Shown here: piece after piece, positions 1 through 5,408 of the stretch
Layout of the letters: the number at the start of each line of letters is the position of its first letter
Position numbering within the stretch: the stretch's first letter is position 1
NCBI GenBank assembly: GCA_023417735.1
Contig: JAEZEK010000115.1
Location: 1 to 7,699 of the forward strand
Source of the DNA: Pseudomonadota bacterium
GTDB lineage: Bacteria > Pseudomonadota > Alphaproteobacteria > Rhizobiales > Afifellaceae
DNA: 7,699 bases
Reading direction: 5' to 3'
Translations under genes and position numbers: made by a program
The notes under the pieces: model-generated
What the model was told of the DNA's origin: nothing
The model's database searches: none
What the model saw: only the letters and a program-made list of their open reading frames with translations

Positions 1-1
1 C

Positions 2-271
2 GGCGCCTGGGGGGGGGGGGGCGGGCGCCCCCCCACGGCCGCGATGGCCAATCTCGCCGAGGGCATCCAGGCGCTCGTGCAGCACATGCGCAGCGAACAG
101 CAGATGGTGCGGGACTGGGTGGAATCCCAGGCCGAGCAGCAGCGGATGCTGCAGCGCACGCTGAACCGGATCGCGGAGGCGTCCGATCGCGGCGCGATGC
201 CGCGCCGCCCGGTCGAGCCGGACGAAGACCGGCCGGCCAAGGTGCTCGGCGAGTACCGGCGGGAGGGCTGA
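2..271 (+). CDS. C-terminal end of a MotA/TolQ/ExbB-type proton channel protein (5' end cut by window)
   Basis: Only the last ~90 codons are present. The frame is open to the left edge, so the Met codon at 44 is probably internal rather than the start. The visible tail begins with a Gly run made by the poly-G tract, then AMANLAEGIQALVQHMRSEQ, then a Gln/Glu/Arg-rich amphipathic helix (RDWVESQAEQQRMLQRTLNR) and a charged end. From memory of the family, this AMANLAEGIQxLVQHMR tail closes the MotA/ExbB-like proteins encoded directly upstream of OmpA-domain MotB-like proteins in many Hyphomicrobiales. The channel helices would lie outside the window. The stop at 269-271 is 3 nt before the GTG of the next gene, whose ribosome binding site lies inside this gene, so the two are probably translationally coupled. 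The family call rests on a short tail plus gene order, so it is likely but not certain. Confidence 0.72.
   Translation, partial: GAWGGGGGRPPTAAMANLAEGIQALVQHMRSEQQMVRDWVESQAEQQRMLQRTLNRIAEASDRGAMPRRPVEPDEDRPAKVLGEYRREG
9..34. repeat. 13-G homopolymer followed by a C run (G/C hairpin) inside a coding region
   Basis: Positions 9-21 are thirteen consecutive G. After CGGGCG come seven C at 28-34. G15-G21 can pair with C28-C34, and C22 with G27, giving an 8-bp all-GC stem with a 4-nt loop. The tract encodes a glycine linker (GGGGG) ahead of the C-terminal helix of the channel protein. Such a run is prone to replication slippage and to sequencing or assembly error, so its exact length is uncertain. 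It lies at the very edge of the window. Confidence 0.85.
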
Positions 272-274
272 GCC

Positions 275-1306
275 GTGGCGATGGCGCGCGCGCGGCGGGG
301 ACCGAGCCGGGCCGACTACTGGCCGGGCTTCGTCGACGCGATGTCGACGCTGCTCCTCGTGTTCATCTTCCTGTCCTCGATCTTCATGCTGGCCCAGTTC
401 TTCCTGAGCCAGGAGATCAGCGGCCGCGATACGGTCCTGAACAGGCTGAACTCGCAGATCGCCGAGCTGACGGAGATGCTTGCCCTGGAGCGGGCGCGCG
501 GCAGCGACCTCGCCGACACCCTCGCAGCGCTGCAATCCAATCTCGAGACGGCAGAGGGGGAGCGCGACCGGCTGCGCGACCTGCTCGACCGCGGCAGCGG
601 CGCAGAGAGCGAGGCGCAGGGGCGCATCACCCGGCTCGAGGGCGACCTGCAGGACGAGCAGCGGCTGAGCCAGAGCGCGATGGCCCAGGTCGAACTCCTC
701 AACCAGCAGATCGCGGCGCTGCGGCGCCAGATCGGCGCCCTCGAATCCGCGCTGGAAGCCTCGGAATCGCGGGATCGCGAAAGCCAGACGAGGATCGCGG
801 ATCTCGGGCGGCGGCTGAATGTCGCGCTGGCGCAGCGCGTGCAGGAGCTGTCGCGCTACCGGTCCGACTTCTTCGGGCGGCTGCGCGAGATCCTCGCGGG
901 CCGCAGCGACATCGAGATCGTCGGCGACCGCTTCGTGTTGCCGGCCGCCGTCATCTTCCCGTCGGGCAGCGACGAGATCAACGCCTCGATCCAGGGCGAG
1001 CTCGACAATCTGGCGACCGCGATGAAGGAGCTCGAGGTCCAGATTCCGCCGGAGATCAACTGGGTGATCCGCGTCGACGGCCATACCGACGTGCGGCCGC
1101 TCAGCGGCTTCACGCGCTTCAGGAACAATTGGGAACTCTCCGCCGCCCGCGCGATCGCCGTCGTTCGTTACCTGATCGCGCAGGGCGTGTCCCCGAACCG
1201 TTTGGTGGCGGCCGGGTTCGGCGAGTACCAGCCGCTCGACCCGGCGACGACCGAGGAGGCCTATTCCCGCAACCGCCGGATCGAACTGAAGCTCACGGAA
1301 CGCTGA
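275..1306 (+). CDS. MotB-like inner-membrane protein with coiled coil and OmpA-type peptidoglycan-binding domain
   Basis: A 343-aa protein read from GTG at 275. GGGAGGG at 261-267 lies 7 nt ahead of this GTG but 13 nt ahead of the alternative ATG at 281, so GTG is favoured. Residues 1-18 are cytoplasmic and basic. A single membrane helix spans about 20-44, preceded by WPGFVDAM, where Asp21 occupies the place of the proton-binding Asp of MotB and ExbD proteins. Residues about 46-200 are a long heptad-like coiled coil rich in Leu, Glu, Arg and Gln. From about 215 to 343 is an OmpA-C-like domain with GHTD at 269-272, NNWELSAARA at 284-293 and NRRIEL at 333-338, typical of peptidoglycan-binding OmpA/MotB domains. 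It probably forms an ion-driven stator-like complex with the MotA/ExbB-like protein upstream, anchored to the cell wall. No flagellar genes are visible, so a non-flagellar role is likely. The exact function is not known to me. Confidence 0.88.
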   Translation: MAMARARRGPSRADYWPGFVDAMSTLLLVFIFLSSIFMLAQFFLSQEISGRDTVLNRLNSQIAELTEMLALERARGSDLADTLAALQSNLETAEGERDRLRDLLDRGSGAESEAQGRITRLEGDLQDEQRLSQSAMAQVELLNQQIAALRRQIGALESALEASESRDRESQTRIADLGRRLNVALAQRVQELSRYRSDFFGRLREILAGRSDIEIVGDRFVLPAAVIFPSGSDEINASIQGELDNLATAMKELEVQIPPEINWVIRVDGHTDVRPLSGFTRFRNNWELSAARAIAVVRYLIAQGVSPNRLVAAGFGEYQPLDPATTEEAYSRNRRIELKLTER

Positions 1307-3116
1307 TCCGCCTCGGTGCGGCGGCGAGGGGCGGCTCGTCACCCGTCCGGAACTGCAGATCGGCGAGCCGCGCATAAAGCCCGCCGCGGGCGACGAGGGA
1401 GGCATGGTCGCCTTCTTCCACGATCCGCCCCTGGTCCATCACCACGATCCGGTCCACGCTCTTGATGGTCGCCAGACGGTGCGCGATGACGAGCGTGGTG
1501 CGGTCGCGCATCAGCCAGTCGAGCGCCGCCTGCACCGCCGTCTCGCTTTCGGCGTCGAGCGCGCTCGTGGCCTCGTCGAGGAGAAGGATCGGGGCGTCCT
1601 TCAGGATGGCGCGGGCGATCGCCACGCGCTGGCGCTGGCCGCCGGACAGGGTCACGCCGCGTTCACCGAGGATGGTGTCGTAGCCTTGGGGGAGGGCCGA
1701 CAGGAACGCGTCCGCATGGGCGGCGCGCGCCGCCGCCCGCACCGCCTCGTCGGAGGCGGCCGGATCGGCGAAGCGGATGTTGTCCCAGGCGCTCGCCGCG
1801 AACACGGTCGAATCCTGGGGCACGAGCGCGATCCGCGCGCGCAGGTCGCTCGGCAGGGCGCGGCGCAGGTCGACGCCGTCCACCAGGACGCGGCCCGCCT
1901 CGGGGTCGTAGTAGCGCATCAGGAGCGAGAAGACGGTGGACTTGCCGGCTCCGGACGGGCCGACGATGGCGATCCGTTCGCCGCGCCGCACCTCGAGATC
2001 GAAATCGCGGAGCACCGGTGCGCCCGCGATGCCGTACCCGAACGAGACCCGGTCGAAGCGGATCTCGCCGATCGGGGGCGAGGGCAGCGGAACGGGGTTC
2101 TCGGGGGCGAGGATCTCGGGGCGCGTGGCCAGCAGCTCCGCGATCCGCTCGGCGGCGCCCGAGGCCTGCGAGACCTCGCCCCAGACCTGCGAAAGCTCGC
2201 CCAGCGCCCCGGCCGCGAACACCGAATAGAGCACGAACTGCCCGAGCGTGCCGGCCGACATCTGCCCGGCGAGCACGGACTGGGCGCCCCACCAGAGCAC
2301 GCCGACGACGCTCGCGAAGACCAGGAAGATCGAGAAGGCCGTGAGCAGCGCGCGCGAAAGCGTCGCCCCGCGCGCCGCATTGTAGGCCTCGTCGACGCGC
2401 GCCCCGAAATGGCGCTCCGCCTGCGGCTCCTGCGTGAAGGCCTGCACGATCCGCACCGCGCCGATCGCCTCGGCGGCGAAGGCGGATGCCTCGGCGAGCG
2501 TGTCCTGCGCCTGCCGCGAGCGCCGGCGGACGCGCCGCCCGAAGCCGACGATCGGCAGCACGATGATCGGGATCGCCATCAGCACCAGCCCCGACAGATG
2601 CGGGCTCGTCACCACCATCATCGCGGCCGCGCCGAGGAGCAGGACGAGATTGCGGAGCGCGATCGAGGCGCTCGCGCCGGCGGCCGACTTGATCTGGGTC
2701 GTATCGGCCGTCAGGCGCGAGATGAGCTCGCCGGAGCGCGCCCGGTCGAAGAATGCCGGCGAGAGCGCCATGAAGTGCGTGAAGACGTCGCGCCGGAGAT
2801 CGGCGACGATGCGCTCGCCGAGCGTGGTCACAAGGTAGAAGCGCGCCGCGCTCGCCAGGGCAAGCGCGCCGGCGAGCCCGAACAGAAGCAGGAAGCTTCG
2901 GTTCACCGACGTCCCGCTCTCGGCAGAATGGAAGCCGATGTCGATCATGTGCCGGACGGCGAGGGGGATGGCGAGCGTGACGAGCGCCGCCGCAACGAGC
3001 GCGGCGAGCGCCGCGGCGACGCGCGCGCGATAGCGCGCCAGGTACGGCAGGAGCATCGCCAGCGGACGGAGCGCCTGCCGGCCCGGCCTTGTGCTGGCGG
3101 CGGTTTGATCGGTCAT
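1293..3116 (-). CDS. MsbA-related ABC exporter half-transporter (fused permease and ATPase)
   Basis: A 607-aa protein counted from ATG at 3116; a TTG at 3152 would add 12 residues. Neither start has a clear Shine-Dalgarno, and the stretch before the ATG is CTCCTCCTCCC, the opposite of one. Residues about 20-320 are a six-helix ABC exporter membrane domain. The ATPase domain follows with Walker A GPSGAGKST at 386-394, signature LSGGQ at 490-494, Walker B ILLLDE at 510-515 with catalytic Glu515, a D-loop SALD, and the switch His546 in VIAHR. All catalytic elements are intact, and one fused half-transporter implies a working homodimer in the inner membrane. It resembles the alphaproteobacterial MsbA-related exporter subfamily; the substrate (lipid, drug or other) cannot be read from sequence. 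It is convergent with the MotB-like gene, and the two coding ends overlap by 14 bp. It is divergent from rpmE. Confidence 0.93.
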   Translation of the reverse strand: MTDQTAASTRPGRQALRPLAMLLPYLARYRARVAAALAALVAAALVTLAIPLAVRHMIDIGFHSAESGTSVNRSFLLLFGLAGALALASAARFYLVTTLGERIVADLRRDVFTHFMALSPAFFDRARSGELISRLTADTTQIKSAAGASASIALRNLVLLLGAAAMMVVTSPHLSGLVLMAIPIIVLPIVGFGRRVRRRSRQAQDTLAEASAFAAEAIGAVRIVQAFTQEPQAERHFGARVDEAYNAARGATLSRALLTAFSIFLVFASVVGVLWWGAQSVLAGQMSAGTLGQFVLYSVFAAGALGELSQVWGEVSQASGAAERIAELLATRPEILAPENPVPLPSPPIGEIRFDRVSFGYGIAGAPVLRDFDLEVRRGERIAIVGPSGAGKSTVFSLLMRYYDPEAGRVLVDGVDLRRALPSDLRARIALVPQDSTVFAASAWDNIRFADPAASDEAVRAAARAAHADAFLSALPQGYDTILGERGVTLSGGQRQRVAIARAILKDAPILLLDEATSALDAESETAVQAALDWLMRDRTTLVIAHRLATIKSVDRIVVMDQGRIVEEGDHASLVARGGLYARLADLQFRTGDEPPLAAAPRRISVP

Positions 3117-3168
3117 GCCGGGAGGAGGAGCAAAATTACACCGGGCATGCAAGCGAAAGGGCGAGCGC

Positions 3169-3197
3169 CTTGATGCCGCGGGTCCGGTCGGCTATAT
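3169..3197 (+). promoter_or_regulatory. Probable housekeeping promoter of rpmE
   Basis: CTTGAT at 3169-3174 and CTATAT at 3192-3197 are separated by exactly 17 nt. This matches the rhizobial housekeeping pattern CTTGAC-N17-CTATAT with one mismatch. Transcription would begin near 3205, leaving a leader of about 85 nt before the rpmE ATG. Direct start-site evidence is not available here. Confidence 0.7.
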
Positions 3198-3290
3198 GGC
3201 CCTCCGACGGACGTGAGAGCGGCCGGCGGACATTCATGCCCGCGAGCACCCGCCCGGTCCACCGGCCAGCCCAGACGAAGAGACACGATC

Positions 3291-3515
3291 ATGAAGAGCG
3301 GCATTCATCCCGACTACCACACGATCAGGGTGGTGATGACGGACGGGACGGAGTTCTACACCCGGTCGACCTACGGGAAGGAGGGCGACACCCTCAATCT
3401 CGACATCGACCCGAAGACGCATCCGGCCTGGACCGGCGGCAGCCAGCAGCTGATGGACCGCGGCGGCCGGCTCTCGCGATTCAAGAACAAGTACGATTCC
3501 TTCCTCGGCTCCTGA
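3291..3515 (+). CDS. rpmE: 50S ribosomal protein L31, zinc-free (C-minus) form
   Basis: A 74-aa protein starting [10 protein letters not shown], with the L31 hallmarks IHPDYH near the N-terminus, [21 protein letters not shown] in the middle, and [11 protein letters not shown] at the C-terminus. The ATG at 3291 is chosen because family members begin M-K-x-x-I-H-P; the in-frame ATG at 3213 would add 26 non-family residues. The site ahead, GAAGAG, is a weak but usable Shine-Dalgarno. L31 bridges the ribosomal subunits near the central protuberance. There is no cysteine, so the CxxC zinc motif of the C-plus form is absent and the protein should not bind zinc in that way. It is a single-gene unit with its own promoter and an intrinsic terminator just after the stop. 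Confidence 0.96.
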   Translation: MKSGIHPDYHTIRVVMTDGTEFYTRSTYGKEGDTLNLDIDPKTHPAWTGGSQQLMDRGGRLSRFKNKYDSFLGS

Positions 3516-3536
3516 GCCGGTCGAAGGACGTGAGCG

Positions 3537-3562
3537 AAAGGCCGGCGCGAGCCGGCCTTTTT
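3537..3562 (+). terminator. Intrinsic terminator of rpmE, possibly bidirectional
   Basis: A perfect 10-bp stem, AAAGGCCGGC (3537-3546) with GCCGGCCTTT (3551-3560), is capped by GCGA, a GNRA tetraloop, and followed by T to 3562 (five T in all, 3558-3562). It starts 22 nt after the rpmE stop. Read on the minus strand it also ends in TTT, so it may help end the convergent DUF1465 gene, whose stop is at 3589. Confidence 0.92.
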
Positions 3563-3588
3563 CGTTCCTGACGGAAGCGGGCTGCTCG

Positions 3589-4104
3589 TCAGCGACGCAG
3601 GGAGAGCGCCTGGCGCAACGCGTCGAGCTGGTCCTGAACAGGGTTCGGAACGACCGGCGGCGCATCGGCGAGCAGGCAGGCGTCGATGCTCTCCACCCGC
3701 TTCTGGAGGGAGAGCGAGCGCAGCACGAGCTCTCTGAACGCGTCCGGCAGATCCTGCCAGGCCGGTCCGCCCGTTTCGGTGGCGAAGCCTTCGATCCGGA
3801 TCTTCCGTTTCTCTTCGCTCGCCTGGGCGGGCGACATGTCGCCGTCGATGACGGAGCGATGGAGCAGCAGCCAGGAGGCGAGCTGCATCAGGCGCGTCGT
3901 CAGCCGCATGGATTCCGTCGCGTAGAGAACCGATGCGGGGCGGTGGAGCGCCTTGGCAGCGCGGCGGCCCTCTCCGTCGAGATAGGCGGCGGTCGCCTCC
4001 ACCAGCTGCATGCCGTCCTGATAAAGGCTCCGGAACGTATCGGACTGGGTGTATGCGCGGCCGAAGGAGATCGGCTGATCGGTGTCGGTCCGGCGACGAT
4101 TCAC
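3589..4104 (-). CDS. rcdA: DUF1465 family protein, RcdA-type protease adaptor homologue
   Basis: A 171-aa, mainly helical, soluble protein with no signal peptide or membrane segment. The start is GTG at 4104, with AGAGG 8 nt upstream on the minus strand. Features I associate with DUF1465 are FGRAYTQSDTFRSLYQDGM (about residues 14-32), the long helical stretch LYATESMRLTTRLMQLASWL (about 60-79), and a late helix ending in a flexible Pro-rich tail. Caulobacter RcdA, an adaptor that helps ClpXP degrade the cell-cycle regulator CtrA, belongs to this family and has a similar length. The same role here is inferred by homology; outside Caulobacter many members are untested. It lies convergent to rpmE and downstream of DUF1192 on the same strand, but separated from it by a terminator. 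A CtrA-like box sits about 90-105 nt upstream of the start, suggesting feedback control. Confidence 0.78.
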   Translation of the reverse strand: MNRRRTDTDQPISFGRAYTQSDTFRSLYQDGMQLVEATAAYLDGEGRRAAKALHRPASVLYATESMRLTTRLMQLASWLLLHRSVIDGDMSPAQASEEKRKIRIEGFATETGGPAWQDLPDAFRELVLRSLSLQKRVESIDACLLADAPPVVPNPVQDQLDALRQALSLRR

Positions 4105-4194
4105 GTGAGCGACCTCTTTCCCGCGCCTGACGCGCAGAACGCGATCTCGGCGGCGGCACTGTCCACCCGCGGCCCTCGGCCGGCAATCCTATCG

Positions 4195-4209
4195 TTACGG
4201 ACTGGTTAA
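4195..4209 (-). promoter_or_regulatory. CtrA-like box upstream of the rcdA homologue (one mismatch)
   Basis: On the plus strand this is TTAC-N7-TTAA; read toward rcdA it is TTAACC-N5-GTAA. It matches the alphaproteobacterial CtrA consensus TTAA-N7-TTAA at 7 of 8 fixed bases, in otherwise GC-rich sequence. The site lies about 90-105 nt before the GTG at 4104, a usual distance for activation or repression. I could not identify a convincing -10 element between it and the gene. Confidence 0.5.
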
Positions 4210-4287
4210 GGGAACCGGCGCCCGACACCCAGGGCAGGGGCGGCCCGAACCGTTCAGCGCGCGGGGCCCAGCGCCGTGCCCGGCGTC

Positions 4288-4315
4288 AAAAAAAGAGCCG
4301 CGGCGAGGCGGCTCT
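4288..4315 (-). terminator. Intrinsic terminator, minus strand
   Basis: On the minus strand an 8-bp stem (AGAGCCGC with GCGGCTCT, arms 4308-4315 and 4294-4301) with a 6-nt loop is followed by a run of T (seven A on the plus strand at 4288-4294). It would end transcripts from the DUF1192 gene and from the candidate small RNA, and insulate rcdA from both. Confidence 0.88.
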
Positions 4316-4380
4316 GGAGAGTCACAGGGAGGCGTCAAACAGAGTGGGCAAGTGCCACTCGCGTCCAGAACGCTGGACGT
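4288..4380 (-). ncRNA. Candidate small RNA (about 90 nt, three hairpins, own terminator)
   Basis: On the minus strand, starting near 4380, the sequence folds by eye into hairpin 1 (CGTCCAG with CTGGACG, 4379-4362, 4-nt loop), immediately hairpin 2 (GAGTGG with CCACTC, 4360-4342, 7-nt loop), then an apparently unpaired stretch of about 25 nt containing GCCTCCC (4327-4333), and finally the intrinsic terminator hairpin with a U tail. The CCUCCC segment is complementary to a Shine-Dalgarno sequence, as in many rhizobial trans-acting sRNAs. A perfect CtrA box at 4403-4417 and a -10-like GCTAAT at 4391-4386 lie at suitable distances upstream. No ORF is evident. It could instead be a processed 3' UTR of the DUF1192 mRNA, whose stop is 49 nt before it. 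Unproven but well structured. Confidence 0.5.
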
Positions 4381-4385
4381 CCTTC

Positions 4386-4417
4386 ATTAGCAACCATAAA
4401 GGTTAACCGACGCTTAA
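4386..4417 (-). promoter_or_regulatory. Perfect CtrA box with -10-like element
   Basis: TTAA at 4403-4406 and TTAA at 4414-4417 are separated by exactly 7 nt, a full match to the CtrA consensus TTAA-N7-TTAA. On the minus strand GCTAAT (4391-4386) follows, placing transcription start near 4379 and the box over the -35 region, the arrangement of CtrA-activated promoters. The likely output is the candidate small RNA; the next coding gene in that direction (rcdA) is beyond a terminator. The box is 11 nt past the DUF1192 stop. Confidence 0.58.
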
Positions 4418-4428
4418 CGCCTCCGCTC

Positions 4429-4635
4429 TCAGACATCTTTCTGGGGAACGCTGAAGACGGAATGCGCGGCATCGCGGCTCTTCCGCTTTGCCGAGACGGT
4501 TTGCTGCAGCCGCTCGATCTCCCGGCGGAAGATCGCGATGCGCTCCTCGAGTTCCTCGATCGAGAGCAGGGAGAGGTCTTCCCCCACGACCGGTCCCGTG
4601 CGGCGGACCGGGCTCTCCTCGTCGAATATGCCCAT
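4429..4635 (-). CDS. DUF1192 family small coiled-coil protein
   Basis: A 68-aa protein starting MGIFDEESPV, with AGGAGG 5 nt before the ATG (plus coordinates 4641-4646), which fixes the start at 4635 rather than at the longer reading frame from 4860. The core reads GEDLSLLSIEELEERIAIFR, followed by EIERLQQTVSAKRKSRDAA, the recognisable DUF1192 signature of a short acidic N-terminus and one coiled-coil helix. The family is small, cytoplasmic and of unknown function, and in alphaproteobacteria is often found near DUF1465 genes (from memory). Here it is upstream of the rcdA homologue on the same strand and divergent from ybgC. It has a plausible own promoter and a terminator about 115 nt past its stop, so it appears to be a single-gene unit. 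Confidence 0.85.
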   Translation of the reverse strand: MGIFDEESPVRRTGPVVGEDLSLLSIEELEERIAIFRREIERLQQTVSAKRKSRDAAHSVFSVPQKDV

Positions 4636-4657
4636 GGTTTCCTCCTGCTCTTCCGGG

Positions 4658-4686
4658 AGTTTAGCCGGAGGAGCGGAGATTGTCAG
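4658..4686 (-). promoter_or_regulatory. Probable promoter of the DUF1192 gene
   Basis: On the minus strand CTGACA (4686-4681) and TAAACT (4663-4658) are separated by 17 nt. They match the -35 and -10 consensus at 5 of 6 and 4 of 6 bases. A start near 4651 would leave a short leader of about 16 nt holding the AGGAGG ribosome binding site. Confidence 0.5.
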
Positions 4687-4735
4687 GGGATCGCGTTGTG
4701 CTACTCCGGAAGGCCAGAGACGAAGGAGCCCCGCG

Positions 4736-4780
4736 ATGAGTGTCAGGTCGGCCGCGGATCCGAATCCGGGCGTCGGCTGA
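4736..4780 (+). CDS. Short upstream ORF (14 aa) overlapping the ybgC start
   Basis: ATG at 4736 is preceded by AAGGAG at 4723-4728, a good Shine-Dalgarno at 7-nt spacing. It encodes MSVRSAADPNPGVG and stops with TGA at 4778-4780, sharing its last A with the ybgC ATG (TGATG). ybgC itself has no clear ribosome binding site just ahead of its ATG. The simplest reading is a leader ORF that loads ribosomes which then re-initiate on ybgC. The peptide resembles nothing I recognise, so its role is probably in coupling rather than as a protein. Confidence 0.5.
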   Translation: MSVRSAADPNPGVG

Positions 4781-5274
4781 TGGCGGACGATCCGGCTGCA
4801 AGCGCGGGCACGTCCCTGCTCGCCGGCGGACTGGCGGGCCGGCTCACGGATGCGGGGCACGAGCTTGATCAGCGGGTCTATTTCGAGGACACCGACTTCT
4901 CAGGCCTCGTCTGTCACGCCCGCTACCTTCATTTCATGGAGCGCGGCCGCTCCGACTATCTCCGGCTGCTCGGCATTCATCATGCCGCGCTGGCTGAGAG
5001 CGGGCAGGCTTTCGCGGTGCGTCGGATGGAGATTGATTTCCTGAGGCCGGCCCGGATCGACGATGTTCTCACGATCCGCACCATGCCGCGCGGCTGCGGC
5101 GGCGCCAGGCTGTGGCTCGGCCAGGAGGTGCACTGCCGCGGCGAGGCCCTGGTGACGGCTGCGCTCGTGCTCGCGCTGCTCGGGCCGTCCGGACGGCCGA
5201 TGCGGCTGCCGCCGGCGCTGCGGGAGCGCTTCGCTGGGCCGTCCTGCGCTTGGGGGCGCAGCGGCGACGGCTAG
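4780..5274 (+). CDS. ybgC: YbgC, Tol-Pal-associated acyl-CoA thioesterase (hotdog fold)
   Basis: A 164-aa protein from ATG at 4780. After a loosely conserved N-terminus comes RVYFEDTDFSGLVCHARYLH (residues 32-51), the 4HBT thioesterase active-site motif. Asp39 matches the catalytic Asp, and the long helix with FMERGRSDYLRLLGI follows. The family hydrolyses acyl-CoA or acyl-ACP thioesters in the cytoplasm and is linked to phospholipid metabolism; it is commonly the first gene of tol-pal operons. The usual VVYH after the catalytic Asp reads LVCH here (Cys45), a mild substitution. The C-terminus runs slightly long and Gly/Ser-rich. It lies upstream of tolQRA but with a 369-nt gap, wider than a tight operon. 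Its start overlaps the stop of a short upstream ORF, and its TAG lies in a CTAG palindrome shared with a convergent small ORF. Confidence 0.93.
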   Translation: MADDPAASAGTSLLAGGLAGRLTDAGHELDQRVYFEDTDFSGLVCHARYLHFMERGRSDYLRLLGIHHAALAESGQAFAVRRMEIDFLRPARIDDVLTIRTMPRGCGGARLWLGQEVHCRGEALVTAALVLALLGPSGRPMRLPPALRERFAGPSCAWGRSGDG

Positions 5275-5408
5275 AGCGGAACGATCTGCGTGATGGTCGC
5301 GGTCGCCGGCGCCGGCTCGTCGCGCCGGATTTCCGCGAGGGCGGTCGAAACGACCGCCAGCGTGGCGGCGATCAAAGTCGCAGCGGTCACGCGGTCGATT
5401 GCAGTCAT
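5271..5408 (-). CDS. Small hypothetical protein (45 aa) with N-terminal hydrophobic segment
   Basis: The minus-strand reading frame from ATG at 5408 gives 45 residues beginning MTAIDRVTAATLIAATLAVV. The first ~26 residues look like a signal peptide or membrane helix (short charged start, hydrophobic core, STALA before Glu26). A short tail rich in Pro, Ala and Thr follows and ends QIVPL. Codon third positions are mostly G or C, as in the neighbouring genes, which supports real coding. AGGG lies 7 nt before the ATG as a modest ribosome binding site. It ends in TAG at 5273-5271, inside the same CTAG that gives the ybgC stop, so the two genes converge with a 3-nt overlap. It is divergent from tolQ. 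I do not recognise a family. Confidence 0.5.
   Translation of the reverse strand: MTAIDRVTAATLIAATLAVVSTALAEIRRDEPAPATATITQIVPL

Noticed and set aside
2..1306. Zorya-type defence module (ZorA/ZorB)
   Set aside because: The architecture is similar, but no ZorC, ZorD or ZorE-like gene follows; the next gene is a convergent ABC exporter. Gene order fits the common chromosomal pair of Hyphomicrobiales.
1404..3173. A 589-codon plus-strand open frame opposite the ABC exporter
   Set aside because: Its product is an Arg/Gly/His/Glu-rich composition without domains, and it mirrors an intact, fully motif-bearing ABC gene. Long antisense frames are expected in high-GC coding DNA.
4282..4339. A 9-bp direct repeat GGCGTCAAA at 4282-4290 and 4331-4339
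   Set aside because: It flanks the terminator but has no mobile-element features between the copies. A chance repeat is likely.
4680..4707. A possible plus-strand promoter TTGTCA with TACTCC for ybgC
   Set aside because: The -10 element matches poorly, and TTGTCA overlaps the better minus-strand promoter of the DUF1192 gene. Not supported enough to list.
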